Shown piece after piece: positions 42,986 through 53,166 of a stretch of 64,000 nt of DNA (the stretch's first letter is position 1; every line of letters begins with the position of its first letter). Under the pieces are notes generated by a model, which searched no databases, was not told the DNA's origin, and was given only the letters and a program-made list of their open reading frames with translations. A program made the position numbers and the translations under genes. This stretch comes from Thiobacillus sp. 65-1059 (GTDB taxonomy: Bacteria > Pseudomonadota > Gammaproteobacteria > Burkholderiales > Thiobacillaceae): contig MKUE01000131.1 in NCBI GenBank assembly GCA_001897675.1, positions 1 through 64,000 of the forward strand. Reading direction: 5' to 3'.

Positions 42986-45367
42986 TCAATTCTCACCGAA
43001 TACCACCCCCGCCACATCCTGATACCGCTTCGCGAAATGCACCGTCAGCCCTTCGCGGATGTGCCCGGGCAACTTGTCGAAATCGCGCCGGTTGGCGTCG
43101 GGCAGGATCAGCTCGCTGATGCCGACCCGGCGTGCGGCGATGACTTTTTCGCGGATGCCGCCTACCGGCAGCACCTGGCCGGTCAGGGTGAGTTCGCCGG
43201 TCATCGCCAGTGGACGTGAGATTTTGCGGTTTTTCGCCAGCGACAGCAGCGCCGTCGCCATGGTGACGCCAGCGCTGGGGCCGTCCTTCGGGGTCGCGCC
43301 TTCCGGCACGTGCAGGTGGACGAAGCTGCTGTCGTAGAACTTCGCGTCGGCGCCGTAGGTTTTCAGGTGCGAGGCGATATAGCTGTAGGCGATCTCGGCC
43401 GATTCCTTCATCACCTCGCCGAGCTTGCCGGTGAGCTTGAAGCCGCGGTTGAGGGTGTGCACGCGGGTGGCCTCGACCGGCAGCGTGGCGCCGCCCATCG
43501 CGGTCCACGCCAGGCCGGTGACGACGCCGACGCCGGTGATGGGCTTTTCCTTCGTGAACACCGGCTTGTCGAGGTAGGCCTCGACTTCCTTGACGCCGAT
43601 CTTGATCGGCGTCGCGGCGCCGCCGAGGATTTTCACCACGGCCTTGCGCGCCACCCGGCCCAGCTGTTTTTCCAGGTTGCGCACGCCGGCTTCGCGCGCG
43701 TAGCCTTCGATCACGTGGCGCAGCGCGCCTTCGCTGATGCTCAACTGCCTCTTTTTCAGCCCTGCCCGCTGCAGCACGCGCGGCCACAGGTGGTGCTTGG
43801 CGATCGCCACTTTCTCTTCGGTGATGTAGCCCGACAGGCGGATGACTTCCATGCGGTCGAGCAGCGCCGACGGGATCGAATAGTCGTTGGCGGTGCAGAT
43901 GAACAGCGCCTTCGACAGGTCGAAGCGCACGTCGAGATAATGGTCGAGGAAATCGGCGTTCTGCTCGGGGTCGAGCACTTCCAGCAAGGCGGATGCCGGG
44001 TCGCCCTGGTAGCTGGCGCCGATCTTGTCGACCTCGTCGAGCATGATGACCGGGTTGGCCGACTCCACCTCTTTCAGCGCCTGCACGAACTTGCCCGGCA
44101 TGGCGCCGATGTAGGTGCGGCGGTGGCCCTTGATCTCGGCCTCGTCGCGCATGCCGCCGACCGAGAAGCGGTAGAACTTGCGCCCCAGCGCCTCGGCGAC
44201 GGACTTGCCGATCGAGGTCTTGCCGACGCCGGGCGGGCCGATCAGCAGCAGGATCGAGCCCGCCATCTCGCCGCGCATCGCGCCGACGGCGAGGAATTCG
44301 ATGATGCGGTCCTTGACGTCGTCCAGCCCGTCGTGGTCGCGGTCGAGGATGCGGCGCGCGCGTTCGAGGTCGATCTTGTCCTGGGTGTGCACGCCCCACG
44401 GCAGCACGGTCAGCCAGTCGAGATAATTGCGGGTGACGGTGTATTCCGGCGAGCCGGTCTCCAGCAGCGACAGCTTGTGCATTTCCTCGTCGATGCGCTT
44501 TTTCGCCTGCTCGGGCAGCGTCAGTTTGGCGAGCCGTTCGTTGAAGGTGTCGAGCTCGGCGGTCTTGTCGTCCTTGGCCAGGCCCAGCTCCTTCTGGATC
44601 GCCTTCAGCTGCTGGCGCAGGAAGAACTCGCGCTGCTGCTCGCTCATTTTCTCGTCGACCTTTTCGCGGATGTCGGATTGCAGCCGCGCCACGTCGAGTT
44701 CCTTCTTCAGCAGCACCAGCACCTTTTCCATGCGCTTTTTCAGGCCGAAGGCTTCCAGCACGTCCTGCAGTTCCTGCTTCGACGCGGTGGTCAGGCTGGC
44801 GGCGAAGTCGGTCAGCTGCGAGGGCTCGTTCGGGCCGAAGCGGTTGAGGAAGAACTTGAGTTCCTCGGAATACAGCGGGTTGAGCGGCAGCAGCTCCTTG
44901 ATGGTGTTGATGATGGCGATGGAATAGGCGCGGATTTCCTCGGAATCCGGCTTGCCGGTCTCGTTCGGATATTCGACCCTGACCTTGTAGGGCGCGGTGT
45001 CCGACAGCCATTCGACGATGCGGAAGCGGCGCACGCCCTCGGCGATGAACTGCATCTTGCCGTCGGAACGCACCGGATGGTGGATGCGCACCACCGTGCC
45101 GATGCTGCGAAAATCCGCCCGCTTCACGTCGTCGGTATTGTCGGGTTCGACCACCACCAGTCCCACCATGTGGTGCGCGGTTTCGCCGATGGCCTCCACC
45201 GTCGGCAGCCACGGCGCTTCGTTCATCAGCAGCGGCAGGGTTTGCGCCGGGAAAAACGGCTTTTCGGTCAGCGGCAGAAGGTACAGCTCAGCCGGCAGCG
45301 CCGGGGTGGCCGGCAACTGACGCTCATCGGGCAGGACTTCACCTTCCAGTGCGGGGTCATTGGGCAT
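42986..45367 (-). CDS. lon: ATP-dependent protease Lon
   Basis: [25 protein letters not shown], catalytic [15 protein letters not shown]; start could be GTG 45379. Confidence 0.95.
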   Translation of the reverse strand: MPNDPALEGEVLPDERQLPATPALPAELYLLPLTEKPFFPAQTLPLLMNEAPWLPTVEAIGETAHHMVGLVVVEPDNTDDVKRADFRSIGTVVRIHHPVRSDGKMQFIAEGVRRFRIVEWLSDTAPYKVRVEYPNETGKPDSEEIRAYSIAIINTIKELLPLNPLYSEELKFFLNRFGPNEPSQLTDFAASLTTASKQELQDVLEAFGLKKRMEKVLVLLKKELDVARLQSDIREKVDEKMSEQQREFFLRQQLKAIQKELGLAKDDKTAELDTFNERLAKLTLPEQAKKRIDEEMHKLSLLETGSPEYTVTRNYLDWLTVLPWGVHTQDKIDLERARRILDRDHDGLDDVKDRIIEFLAVGAMRGEMAGSILLLIGPPGVGKTSIGKSVAEALGRKFYRFSVGGMRDEAEIKGHRRTYIGAMPGKFVQALKEVESANPVIMLDEVDKIGASYQGDPASALLEVLDPEQNADFLDHYLDVRFDLSKALFICTANDYSIPSALLDRMEVIRLSGYITEEKVAIAKHHLWPRVLQRAGLKKRQLSISEGALRHVIEGYAREAGVRNLEKQLGRVARKAVVKILGGAATPIKIGVKEVEAYLDKPVFTKEKPITGVGVVTGLAWTAMGGATLPVEATRVHTLNRGFKLTGKLGEVMKESAEIAYSYIASHLKTYGADAKFYDSSFVHLHVPEGATPKDGPSAGVTMATALLSLAKNRKISRPLAMTGELTLTGQVLPVGGIREKVIAARRVGISELILPDANRRDFDKLPGHIREGLTVHFAKRYQDVAGVVFGEN

Positions 45368-45402
45368 GATGGTCTTCACAATCCGGTCGACAGGACTCTG
45401 AA

Positions 45403-45430
45403 GTATCGGGCCTATCCGCCCGTTTTCAAG
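45403..45430 (-). promoter_or_regulatory. candidate sigma32 heat-shock promoter of lon
   Basis: Minus strand CTTGAA-N14-CCCGATAC upstream of lon. Confidence 0.5.
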
Positions 45431-46202
45431 GGCGGGGCTGATTCGGCTTGACCGGAATTTCCTCGACCGTATCCGGCAGGCCGGACAGGATCATCAACTC
45501 GACCCGGCGGTTGCGCGCACGCCCTTCGGCGGTGTCGTTGGGGGCAATCGGCTGGCTGGCCTCGCGCCCGATGGCCGACAGGCGCGCCGGGGCGATGCCG
45601 TTGTCGGCCAGCAGGCGCACCACGCTGGTGGCGCGCACCGCCGACAATTCCCAGTTGGAGGCGAAAACCGGGTTGCTGATCGGCATGACGTCGGTATGGC
45701 CGGTGATTTCCAGCTTGAACGGTTCATTCCGCAGGCGCTCCGCCACCGCACGCAATACCGCCAGCGATTTCGCCTCGAGTTCGGCGCGGCCGGGGGCAAA
45801 CAGCACGTTGGCATTGATTTCGATGCTGACGCCGCGGCGGCTCTGGGTCACCCGCACCTTGCCTTCCTTCACCAGCGGCGCCATCACGTCGAGCAGGCCG
45901 CTCGCCACCTCGGTCATGTGCGCCTGCTCCTCGATCGCCTGCTGCTGTTTCAGGGTGCCTTGCCTGACTTCCGCAGGCAATGCCGCCTTTGTCGGTTGCG
46001 GCACCGGCGCCCCGCTTGCCGGCGTCTTGCCGAAAGCATCGCCGAGCGAGCCGGCCAGGGCGCGCAATTTGTTCTCGTTGACCGCCGAGACCGCGTACAT
46101 CACCACGAAGAAGGCAAACAGCAGGGTAATGAAATCGGCATACGAAATCAGCCAGCGGTCGCGATTGTCGTGGTCGGAGACGATGCGCCGCCGTCTGCGC
46201 AT
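45426..46202 (-). CDS. motD: flagellar motor protein MotD/MotB-like (OmpA domain)
   Basis: WLISYADFITLLFAFFVVMYAVSAVNENK; ITGHTDVMPISNPVFASNWELSAVRATSVVRLL. Confidence 0.9.
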   Translation of the reverse strand: MRRRRRIVSDHDNRDRWLISYADFITLLFAFFVVMYAVSAVNENKLRALAGSLGDAFGKTPASGAPVPQPTKAALPAEVRQGTLKQQQAIEEQAHMTEVASGLLDVMAPLVKEGKVRVTQSRRGVSIEINANVLFAPGRAELEAKSLAVLRAVAERLRNEPFKLEITGHTDVMPISNPVFASNWELSAVRATSVVRLLADNGIAPARLSAIGREASQPIAPNDTAEGRARNRRVELMILSGLPDTVEEIPVKPNQPRP

Positions 46203-46939
46203 TACAAATATCCCTTGAGCCGCGCCTCGATGATGCGCGGATTGTCGCCCTGGGCAATGCCGATGAGGCCGTCGCAGACGATTTCGCGCTCGGCGACCCG
46301 GCGGGCGATGGTGAACTTGATCTTGTTGGCGATCGGCAAAAACACCAGGTTGGCCAGGCCGACGCCGTAGATGGTGGCGACGAAGGCGACCGCGATGCCC
46401 GCACCCAGCTTGCCGGGATCGGACAGGTTTTCCATGACATGGATCAGGCCTATCACCGCGCCCAGGATGCCGAGCGTGGGCGCGTAGCCACCCGCCGCTT
46501 CCCATACCCGCGCGGCCTGCCGCTCGGCCGTCTCGAAGCCGACGATCTGCACGTCGAGCGTGTCGCGCAGCTTGGCCGCATCGGCGCCGTCGATCAGCAA
46601 TTGCAGTCCGGTTTTCTGGAACGGATCGCGCGTCATGTTGAGGTATTTTTCCAGCGCCAGCGCGCCGTCCTGGCGCGCGGTGTGCGACCACTGGACGATG
46701 CGGCGGATCAGCGCCTCGGCCTCCGATGCGGGCGGCCGGAAAGCCCACTTCGCCATGCGCACGCCCTTCATGAACACCGGCAGCGGGTAATGCAGCAGCA
46801 CCGCGGCCAGGGTTCCGATCACCACGATGACGAAAGCGGCCGGCTGCAGGAACAGACCGATCTGCCCGCCTTCCATCGCCTGGCCGCCGAGAATGGCGGC
46901 AACCGCCAGCACCAGCCCGATCAGACTGCCGCGATCCAT
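46202..46939 (-). CDS. motC: flagellar motor protein MotC/MotA-like
   Basis: MDRGSLIGLVLAVAAILGGQAMEGG; GAVIGLIHVMENLSDPGKLGAGIAVAFVATIYGVGLAN. Confidence 0.9.
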   Translation of the reverse strand: MDRGSLIGLVLAVAAILGGQAMEGGQIGLFLQPAAFVIVVIGTLAAVLLHYPLPVFMKGVRMAKWAFRPPASEAEALIRRIVQWSHTARQDGALALEKYLNMTRDPFQKTGLQLLIDGADAAKLRDTLDVQIVGFETAERQAARVWEAAGGYAPTLGILGAVIGLIHVMENLSDPGKLGAGIAVAFVATIYGVGLANLVFLPIANKIKFTIARRVAEREIVCDGLIGIAQGDNPRIIEARLKGYL

Positions 46940-47652
46940 GCGTCTTCCTTCAGCTTGGTGCGCAGCCGCGCGATGGCCTGGCCGTGCAGCTGGCAGATGC
47001 GGGATTCGCTGACCCCGAACACTTCGCTGATCTCGCGCAGGTTGAGTTCCTGTTCGTAATACAGCGACATCAGCAGCTGTTCGCGTTCGGGCAGGTTTTC
47101 GATGCCGGCGATGATGCAGGCGCGCAGGTTGGCGTCGAGCAGCTGCGGCAGCGGCATGCTGGTCTCGTGCGCCGACTGCTTGTCGAGGAAGGAGTCGTCT
47201 TCGTCGGATTCGCCGAAATCCTCGAAATACAGCAGTTGATGGCCGCGCGCGTCGCCCAGCATGGCCTGGTATTCGGCCAGCGGGATTTTCATCGACGCGG
47301 CAATTTCGGTTTCGCTGGGCTGCCGCCCCAGCTGGTGCTGCAAGGCGCCGATGGCCTGTTCGATCTTGCGCATCGACTGCCGCGCGCTGCGCGGCAGCCA
47401 GTCGGACTGGCGCAATTCGTCGATCATCGAGCCACGGATGCGCTGGATGGCGTAGGCCTCGAACTGCGCGCTCTGCGCCTCGTCGTAGCGGCTGACGGCA
47501 TCGAGCAGGCCGATCATACCGGCCTGCACCAGGTCGTCCTCCTCCACACTGGGCGGCAGCCGGCCCATCATGTGATGCGCCAGCCGTTTGACCATGGGCA
47601 TGTATTGCGTCAGCAGGTCGCTCTTTTCGCTTTTGCCTGTTGCGGTGTACAT
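46921..47652 (-). CDS. fliA: flagellar sigma factor FliA (sigma28)
   Basis: MPMVKRLAHHMMGRLPPSVEEDDLVQAGMIGLLDA; C-terminal NLREISEVFGVSESRICQLHGQA. Confidence 0.96.
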   Translation of the reverse strand: MYTATGKSEKSDLLTQYMPMVKRLAHHMMGRLPPSVEEDDLVQAGMIGLLDAVSRYDEAQSAQFEAYAIQRIRGSMIDELRQSDWLPRSARQSMRKIEQAIGALQHQLGRQPSETEIAASMKIPLAEYQAMLGDARGHQLLYFEDFGESDEDDSFLDKQSAHETSMPLPQLLDANLRACIIAGIENLPEREQLLMSLYYEQELNLREISEVFGVSESRICQLHGQAIARLRTKLKEDAWIAAV

Positions 47653-47657
47653 ACCCC

Positions 47658-48536
47658 CTACCTCCTGCAGGCTTCCATCATGCGACTGCCCTGGATCACG
47701 CGCTGCATGAACCCGCCGACGTTGCCCAGGCCGGCCTGCTGCGGCCAGCGCAGCAGGCCATCGGCCAGCTTGCGGAACTGCGAGGTGGACTGGGCGACGG
47801 GAAAGGCGTCCACCACGGAAGTGCGCAGGTGGCCCGCGCGGCTCAAACGCTCGTCGAGCGGGATATAGCCGAGGTAATCGACCGATACCCCCAGATAGCG
47901 CTCGGCGGTTTGGGCGAAATTGCGCGCCACCGCCTGCGCCTGCTCCGGCGATTCCATGCGGTTGAGCAGCAGGCGGAACTGGCGCTTGCCGAAATTGTGC
48001 GCCAGCCGCTTGACCAGGGTATAGCCCTGGGTGATCGCCGTGTTGCCGGGCGGCAGCACCACCATGATTTCGGAGGCGGCAAGCCCCAGCGGCAAGGCAT
48101 CCGGGTCGGTGGCCTCCTCCATGTCCACCAGCACCACGTCGACGCCGCATTGCAGGCGGTTGAAGCTCTGCGCCAGCCATTCCTGATCGCGTTCGGACAG
48201 CTGTCCCAGCCGGTTGAAGCAGCCGCCGATCGGCAGCACCTGCACGTTGTCGGGGCCGTCGAGTATCAGCGCATCCAGGGTGCAGCGTCTTTCGAGCACG
48301 TCCGATACGTCGAAGCGCGGCGTCAGCCCGAGGGCGGCGCAGGCGCCGTGGCCGTGCCGATCCTGGTCGACGATGAGCACGTCGCGCCCCGAGCGGGCCA
48401 ATGCCACTGCCAGGTTGGCGGTGGCGGCGGTCTTGCCCGCCCCTTTCTGCCCCGACATCACGGTAATGACCTGAAACCCGGTCTGCCCCAGCAGGCGGCG
48501 CAGCCCGGCGGCCTGGTCGCTGACGAACTTATCCAA
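47658..48536 (-). CDS. flhG: flagellar MinD-like ATPase FlhG
   Basis: Deviant Walker A SGQKGAGKTAATANLAVALA; between fliA and flhF. Confidence 0.92.
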   Translation of the reverse strand: MDKFVSDQAAGLRRLLGQTGFQVITVMSGQKGAGKTAATANLAVALARSGRDVLIVDQDRHGHGACAALGLTPRFDVSDVLERRCTLDALILDGPDNVQVLPIGGCFNRLGQLSERDQEWLAQSFNRLQCGVDVVLVDMEEATDPDALPLGLAASEIMVVLPPGNTAITQGYTLVKRLAHNFGKRQFRLLLNRMESPEQAQAVARNFAQTAERYLGVSVDYLGYIPLDERLSRAGHLRTSVVDAFPVAQSTSQFRKLADGLLRWPQQAGLGNVGGFMQRVIQGSRMMEACRR

Positions 48537-49800
48537 GGGACACCGCGCTTTCGCGATGCGCCGCCTGGCTGCCGGACAGCGCGAAGGCCAGCTCGCTGTC
48601 GTCCAGCTGCCACGGCGAGGCTTGCGTGCGCGCCTTGAAGGCGCGGTGAATGAGGTACTGGCGATTGGCCAGATGCAGGTCTTCGGGCACGCGCTGGCCG
48701 GTCGCCAGATAGTGCACGCTCAACTGGTGGCGGATCGCGCAGTCGAGCGCCGGGCCGAGGCTTGCCGCCTCGTCGACCTTCGATAGAATGCAGCCGTCCA
48801 GCCCGCGCGTGCGGTAGGCCTGCACCACTTCGTTCAGGGTGTCGCCGTGGCTGGTGGCGTTCAGCAGCAGCAGGCGCTTGATCGGCTTGCCGGCCTGGCA
48901 CAGCATCTCGACCTGCTCGGCAACGGCCTGGTCGCGCTGGCTCATGCCGACGGTATCGATCAGCACCGTGTGCTTGTTGCGCAGTTCGGACAGCGCCAGC
49001 CGCAGGTCGGCCGCATCGCGCACCGCGTGCACGGCGACGCCGAGGATCTTGCCATAGATGCGCAGTTGTTCGTGGCCGCCGATACGGTAGCTGTCGGTGG
49101 TCAGCAGGGCCAGCTTGTCGGCGCCGTGGCGCACCACGAAACGGGCGGCGAGCTTGGCGGTGGTGGTGGTCTTGCCGGCACCGGTGGGGCCCATCAGGGC
49201 GAACACGCCGCCGCCGTCGAGCATGTCGGTTTCGCTCTGCATCACCTGCAGGCGCTTCATCAAGGTGTTTTTCGCCCAGCCCTGCGCCTGCTCCACATCG
49301 CCTTTCGGCATCGTTTCCAGCAGCTCGCGCGCCAGGGTGGCGGAAAAGCCGGCCGCCAGCATGTCGCGCATCACGGCGGCGCCGGCCGGATCGCGCCCCG
49401 GCAGATCGCGCCAGGCCAGATCGGCCAGCTGGCTTTCCAGCCGCATCTGCATCGCCTTGATTTCGCCGCGGATTTCACCCACCACGCTTTGCGCCAGCTG
49501 GGTGCTGTCCGTACTGGGCACGGCGACCCGCTCGACCAGACGGCGTTTGATGGCGACTGCCGGCGCCGGCTCGGTTTCGTCCTGCACGTCCGCTAGCGGT
49601 GCCTTGGCAGGAGCGGCAATTGCCGGCGCCTCCACCACCGGCGGCGCCATCGAAGCGATGTCTTCCGCCGCCAGGGCCAGCACTTCCACCCCGCCGTCTA
49701 CGGTGCGGTTGGAGAGAATGACCGCGTCGGGCCCGAGCGCATCGCGCAGCTGGCGCATGGCTTCACGGGATGTTTTGGCGACGATTCGTTTGACGTTCAT
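48529..49800 (-). CDS. flhF: flagellar SRP-like GTPase FlhF
   Basis: MNVKRIVAKTSREAMRQLRDALGPDAVILSNR; GPTGAGKTTTTAKLAARF. Confidence 0.95.
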   Translation of the reverse strand: MNVKRIVAKTSREAMRQLRDALGPDAVILSNRTVDGGVEVLALAAEDIASMAPPVVEAPAIAAPAKAPLADVQDETEPAPAVAIKRRLVERVAVPSTDSTQLAQSVVGEIRGEIKAMQMRLESQLADLAWRDLPGRDPAGAAVMRDMLAAGFSATLARELLETMPKGDVEQAQGWAKNTLMKRLQVMQSETDMLDGGGVFALMGPTGAGKTTTTAKLAARFVVRHGADKLALLTTDSYRIGGHEQLRIYGKILGVAVHAVRDAADLRLALSELRNKHTVLIDTVGMSQRDQAVAEQVEMLCQAGKPIKRLLLLNATSHGDTLNEVVQAYRTRGLDGCILSKVDEAASLGPALDCAIRHQLSVHYLATGQRVPEDLHLANRQYLIHRAFKARTQASPWQLDDSELAFALSGSQAAHRESAVSLG

Positions 49801-51878
49801 GCTGCTCCTCCTACCAGGGAAGTCACTTTGATCTGCTTGCCTTCGGGCACTTCAGCGTGCGAAAGCACTTTGAGCTGCGGCACGGTGCGCCGCAGGAAAC
49901 GTGCGAGTAGCGGACGCAGCACGGCAGGCGTCAGCAATACCGGGGGATGGCCCAGCGCTTCCTGCCGCTGCGTCGAGGTCTGGGTGCGCTCCAGCAGGGT
50001 GTCGGCCAGGCCCGGCTCCATGCCGGCGGCATCGTGCCCCGCCTGCAGCGTCTGCAGCAGCAGCCGCTCGAGGCCATGGTCCAGCGCGATCACCGGCAGT
50101 TCGCTGGCCGAGCCGTAAATCTGCTGCACGATCGAGCGCCCCAGCGCCACCCGCACCAGGGCGGTGAGTTCGTGCGGATCCTGCACCCGTGCGGCGTGTT
50201 CCAGCAGGGTGTCGATGATGCTGCGCATGTCGCGGATCGCCACGCCTTCGGTGAGCAGGGTCTGCAGCACTTTCTGCACCGTGGAGAGCGGCAGCATTTT
50301 CGGCACCAGGTCTTCCACCAGCTTGGGCGCGCTCTTTCCCAGGTGATCGAGCAGCGCCTGCGTTTCCTGCCGCCCCAGCAGTTCGGCGGCATGCTGGGTC
50401 ACCAGATGATTCAGGTGGGTGGCGACCACGGTGCCGGGGTCGACCACGGTGTAGCCCATCGCCTGCGCCTGCTCGCGCAGGCCGGATTCGATCCACACCG
50501 CCGGCAGATCGAAGGCGGGATCGCGCGTGGCGATGCCCGGCAGGCTGGCGGTGATGTTGCCCGGGTCGATGGCGAGGAACAGCCCGGTGCGCACTTCGCC
50601 GGAACCGATCTCGACGCCTTTCAGGGTGATGCGGTAGCTGTTCGGATTGATTTCCAGGTTGTCGCGGATATGCACGGCAGGCGGCAGAAAACCGATCTCC
50701 CTGGCGAATTTCTTGCGGATACCCTTGATGCGGCGCACCAGCTCGCCGTCGGTGGCGCTGTCCACCAGCGGGATCAGGCGATAGCCCACTTCCAGGCCCA
50801 GGGTGTCGATGGGCGCGACGTCTTCCCAGCTGGCTTCCTGGCTTTCGACCGCGGCGGCGGGCGCGGCCTGCGCCTCCGCCGGCGCTTCCTGCTGTTGCTG
50901 CTTGCCGTTCCGGTAGGCCAGCCAGACCAGGCCGCCCGCCAGCAGCAGGAAGGCAAAGTTCGGCATACCCGGAATCATGCCCATCAGGCCGAGAATCGCG
51001 GCGGTGATATAGAGCGCCTGCCGCTTGCTGAAAACGTTGGACAGCATCTGGCCGGCGATGTCTTCCTCGGTGCTGACGCGGCTGACGATGATGCCGGCGG
51101 CGATCGAGATGACCAGCGCCGGAATCTGCGCCACCAGGCCGTCGCCGATCGCCAGCAGGGTGTAGTTGCTGGCGGCGTCGGCCATCGCCATATCGTGCTG
51201 CATCACGCCGATGATGAGGCCGCCGACGACGTTGATGATCAGGATCAGGATTCCGGCGATGGCGTCGCCGCGCACGAATTTAGAGGCGCCGTCCATCGAG
51301 CCGTAGAAGTCGGCTTCCTGGGCGATTTCGGCACGGCGCCGGCGCGCCTCGTTTTCGTCGATAAGGCCGGCGTTGAGGTCGGCGTCGATTGCCATCTGCT
51401 TGCCCGGCATCGCGTCGAGGGTGAAGCGCGCGCTGACCTCGGCGATGCGGCCGGCGCCCTTGGTGATGACGATGAAGTTGATCACCACCAGGATGACGAA
51501 CACGATGATGCCGACCGTGTAATTGCCGCCGACCAGGAAATGGCCGAAGGCTTCGATCACCTTGCCCGCAGCGTCCGGTCCGGTATGGCCATCCAGCAGC
51601 ACCACGCGGGTGGACGCGACGTTGAGCGACAGCCGCAGCAGCGTGGACAGCAGCAGCACCGTGGGGAAGGCGGCGAATTCGAGCGCCTTCTTGGTCGATA
51701 GGCTGACCAAAAGCACCATGATGGAAAGCGCGATGTTGAAGGTGAACAGCATGTCCAGCGCAAACGGCGGCAGCGGCAGCACCAGCATCGCCAGAATGAG
51801 GACGATGAAAATCGGTGCCGCCATCGCGCGCGCATTGGCCGGGTTGAAGATATTCGAAAGACTCAGGGTGCCGTTCAT
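49797..51878 (-). CDS. flhA: flagellar biosynthesis protein FlhA
   Basis: PTVLLLSTLLRLSLNVASTRVVLLDGH; ITKGAGRIAEVSARFTLDAMPGKQMAIDADLNAG. Confidence 0.97.
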   Translation of the reverse strand: MNGTLSLSNIFNPANARAMAAPIFIVLILAMLVLPLPPFALDMLFTFNIALSIMVLLVSLSTKKALEFAAFPTVLLLSTLLRLSLNVASTRVVLLDGHTGPDAAGKVIEAFGHFLVGGNYTVGIIVFVILVVINFIVITKGAGRIAEVSARFTLDAMPGKQMAIDADLNAGLIDENEARRRRAEIAQEADFYGSMDGASKFVRGDAIAGILILIINVVGGLIIGVMQHDMAMADAASNYTLLAIGDGLVAQIPALVISIAAGIIVSRVSTEEDIAGQMLSNVFSKRQALYITAAILGLMGMIPGMPNFAFLLLAGGLVWLAYRNGKQQQQEAPAEAQAAPAAAVESQEASWEDVAPIDTLGLEVGYRLIPLVDSATDGELVRRIKGIRKKFAREIGFLPPAVHIRDNLEINPNSYRITLKGVEIGSGEVRTGLFLAIDPGNITASLPGIATRDPAFDLPAVWIESGLREQAQAMGYTVVDPGTVVATHLNHLVTQHAAELLGRQETQALLDHLGKSAPKLVEDLVPKMLPLSTVQKVLQTLLTEGVAIRDMRSIIDTLLEHAARVQDPHELTALVRVALGRSIVQQIYGSASELPVIALDHGLERLLLQTLQAGHDAAGMEPGLADTLLERTQTSTQRQEALGHPPVLLTPAVLRPLLARFLRRTVPQLKVLSHAEVPEGKQIKVTSLVGGAA

Positions 51879-53017
51879 ACGGATGCATTCAACGGATCGA
51901 GTTCAGGGGGAACCGGCAAGGTGGTCGGCGTGTTGGGATACGCCCCGCCCGCCTGCTGGAAATGGCGCAGCTGGAACACGTAGGCCAGCACTTCGGCCAC
52001 CGCCGCATAGAGCGTGGCCGGGATCTCGTCGCCGAGTTCGGTATGGCGGAACAGCGCGCGCGCCAGCGGCGGCGCTTCCAGCAGCGGTACCTTGTGCTCG
52101 GCCGCCAGTTCGCGGATTTTCGCGGCGACCGCATCGGCCCCCTTGGCCACCACGCGCGGCGCGCGCATCTTGCCTTCGCTGTACTTGAGCGCCACGGCGT
52201 AATGGGTGGGGTTGGTCACCACCACGTCGGCGCTGGGGATTTCGGCCATCATGCGGCGGCGCGCCACTTCGCGCTGCTGGGCGCGGATGCGCGCCTTGAC
52301 GTGCGGGTCGCCCTCCGATTCCTTGCTTTCCTGGCGCAACTGCTCCTTGGTCATCTTGAGCTTGTTGTAGTAGCTCCACAGCTGATACGGCAGATCCAGC
52401 ACGACGATGAAAATCATCGCGCCCGAAGCCAGCAGGAACACCTTGCCGATGAGGTCGCCCATGTGCTGGATGGCGAGGGGCGGCGACTCCAGGCTGAGTG
52501 AAAAGAGCGCGTCGAGATTGGACCAGATCAGCCACACGGCGACCCCACCCAGCAGGCCGACCTTGGCCAGCGACTTGACCAGTTCGACCAGGCCCTGGCT
52601 GGAAAACATGCGCTTGATGCCCGACAGCGGATTCAGGCGCTTGAAATCCGGGGCGAGTGCCTTGGTGCTGAACAGCCAGCCGCGCAGCAGCAGCGGCGAA
52701 GCCAGGGCGGCGATCAGCACCAGCGCCAGGAAAGGCGCCAGCGCCAGCGCGGCGTCGAAAAACTGGCTGGACAGCTGCGCCATGACGTACGCGCTATCGC
52801 GGGCGATGGCTGGCTGGAACTGCAGGCCGCCGCGCACGATCTGCGACATGGCCTGGCCGAGGCCGCTGGCCATCATCCACAGCGCCGCACCGCCGGTCAT
52901 CAGGACGACGAACGTGGCCAGCTCGCGCGATTGCGGCACCTGGCCATCTTCGCGCGCCTTCTCCAGCCGCTGTGGCGACGGGGCTTCTGTCCGTTCCTGA
53001 TCGCTTTCTTCAGCCAT
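51875..53017 (-). CDS. flhB: flagellar biosynthesis protein FlhB
   Basis: SDQERTEAPSPQRLEKAREDGQVPQSRE; autocleavage motif NPTH in VVVTNPTHYAVALKY. Confidence 0.96.
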   Translation of the reverse strand: MAEESDQERTEAPSPQRLEKAREDGQVPQSRELATFVVLMTGGAALWMMASGLGQAMSQIVRGGLQFQPAIARDSAYVMAQLSSQFFDAALALAPFLALVLIAALASPLLLRGWLFSTKALAPDFKRLNPLSGIKRMFSSQGLVELVKSLAKVGLLGGVAVWLIWSNLDALFSLSLESPPLAIQHMGDLIGKVFLLASGAMIFIVVLDLPYQLWSYYNKLKMTKEQLRQESKESEGDPHVKARIRAQQREVARRRMMAEIPSADVVVTNPTHYAVALKYSEGKMRAPRVVAKGADAVAAKIRELAAEHKVPLLEAPPLARALFRHTELGDEIPATLYAAVAEVLAYVFQLRHFQQAGGAYPNTPTTLPVPPELDPLNASV

Positions 53018-53166
53018 CCCTGATTCCACCTGTGAAAGGGAGCCTTGCCGTCCGCGAAGCGGAGGCAGGCTTTCTTAGGCTGGATTATTGGCCACGCCCG
53101 GCGCGGGCGATCGGGGGAATAAGGGTGGATTTGACCTGCTATTTCGCGCCAAGCGGCGCGCGACGG

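Noticed and set aside
53040-53085. Stem-like AGCCTTGCC...GGCAGGCT between motB and flhB as a terminator
   Set aside because: Imperfect stem and no minus-strand T tract; not supportable as a terminator of motAB
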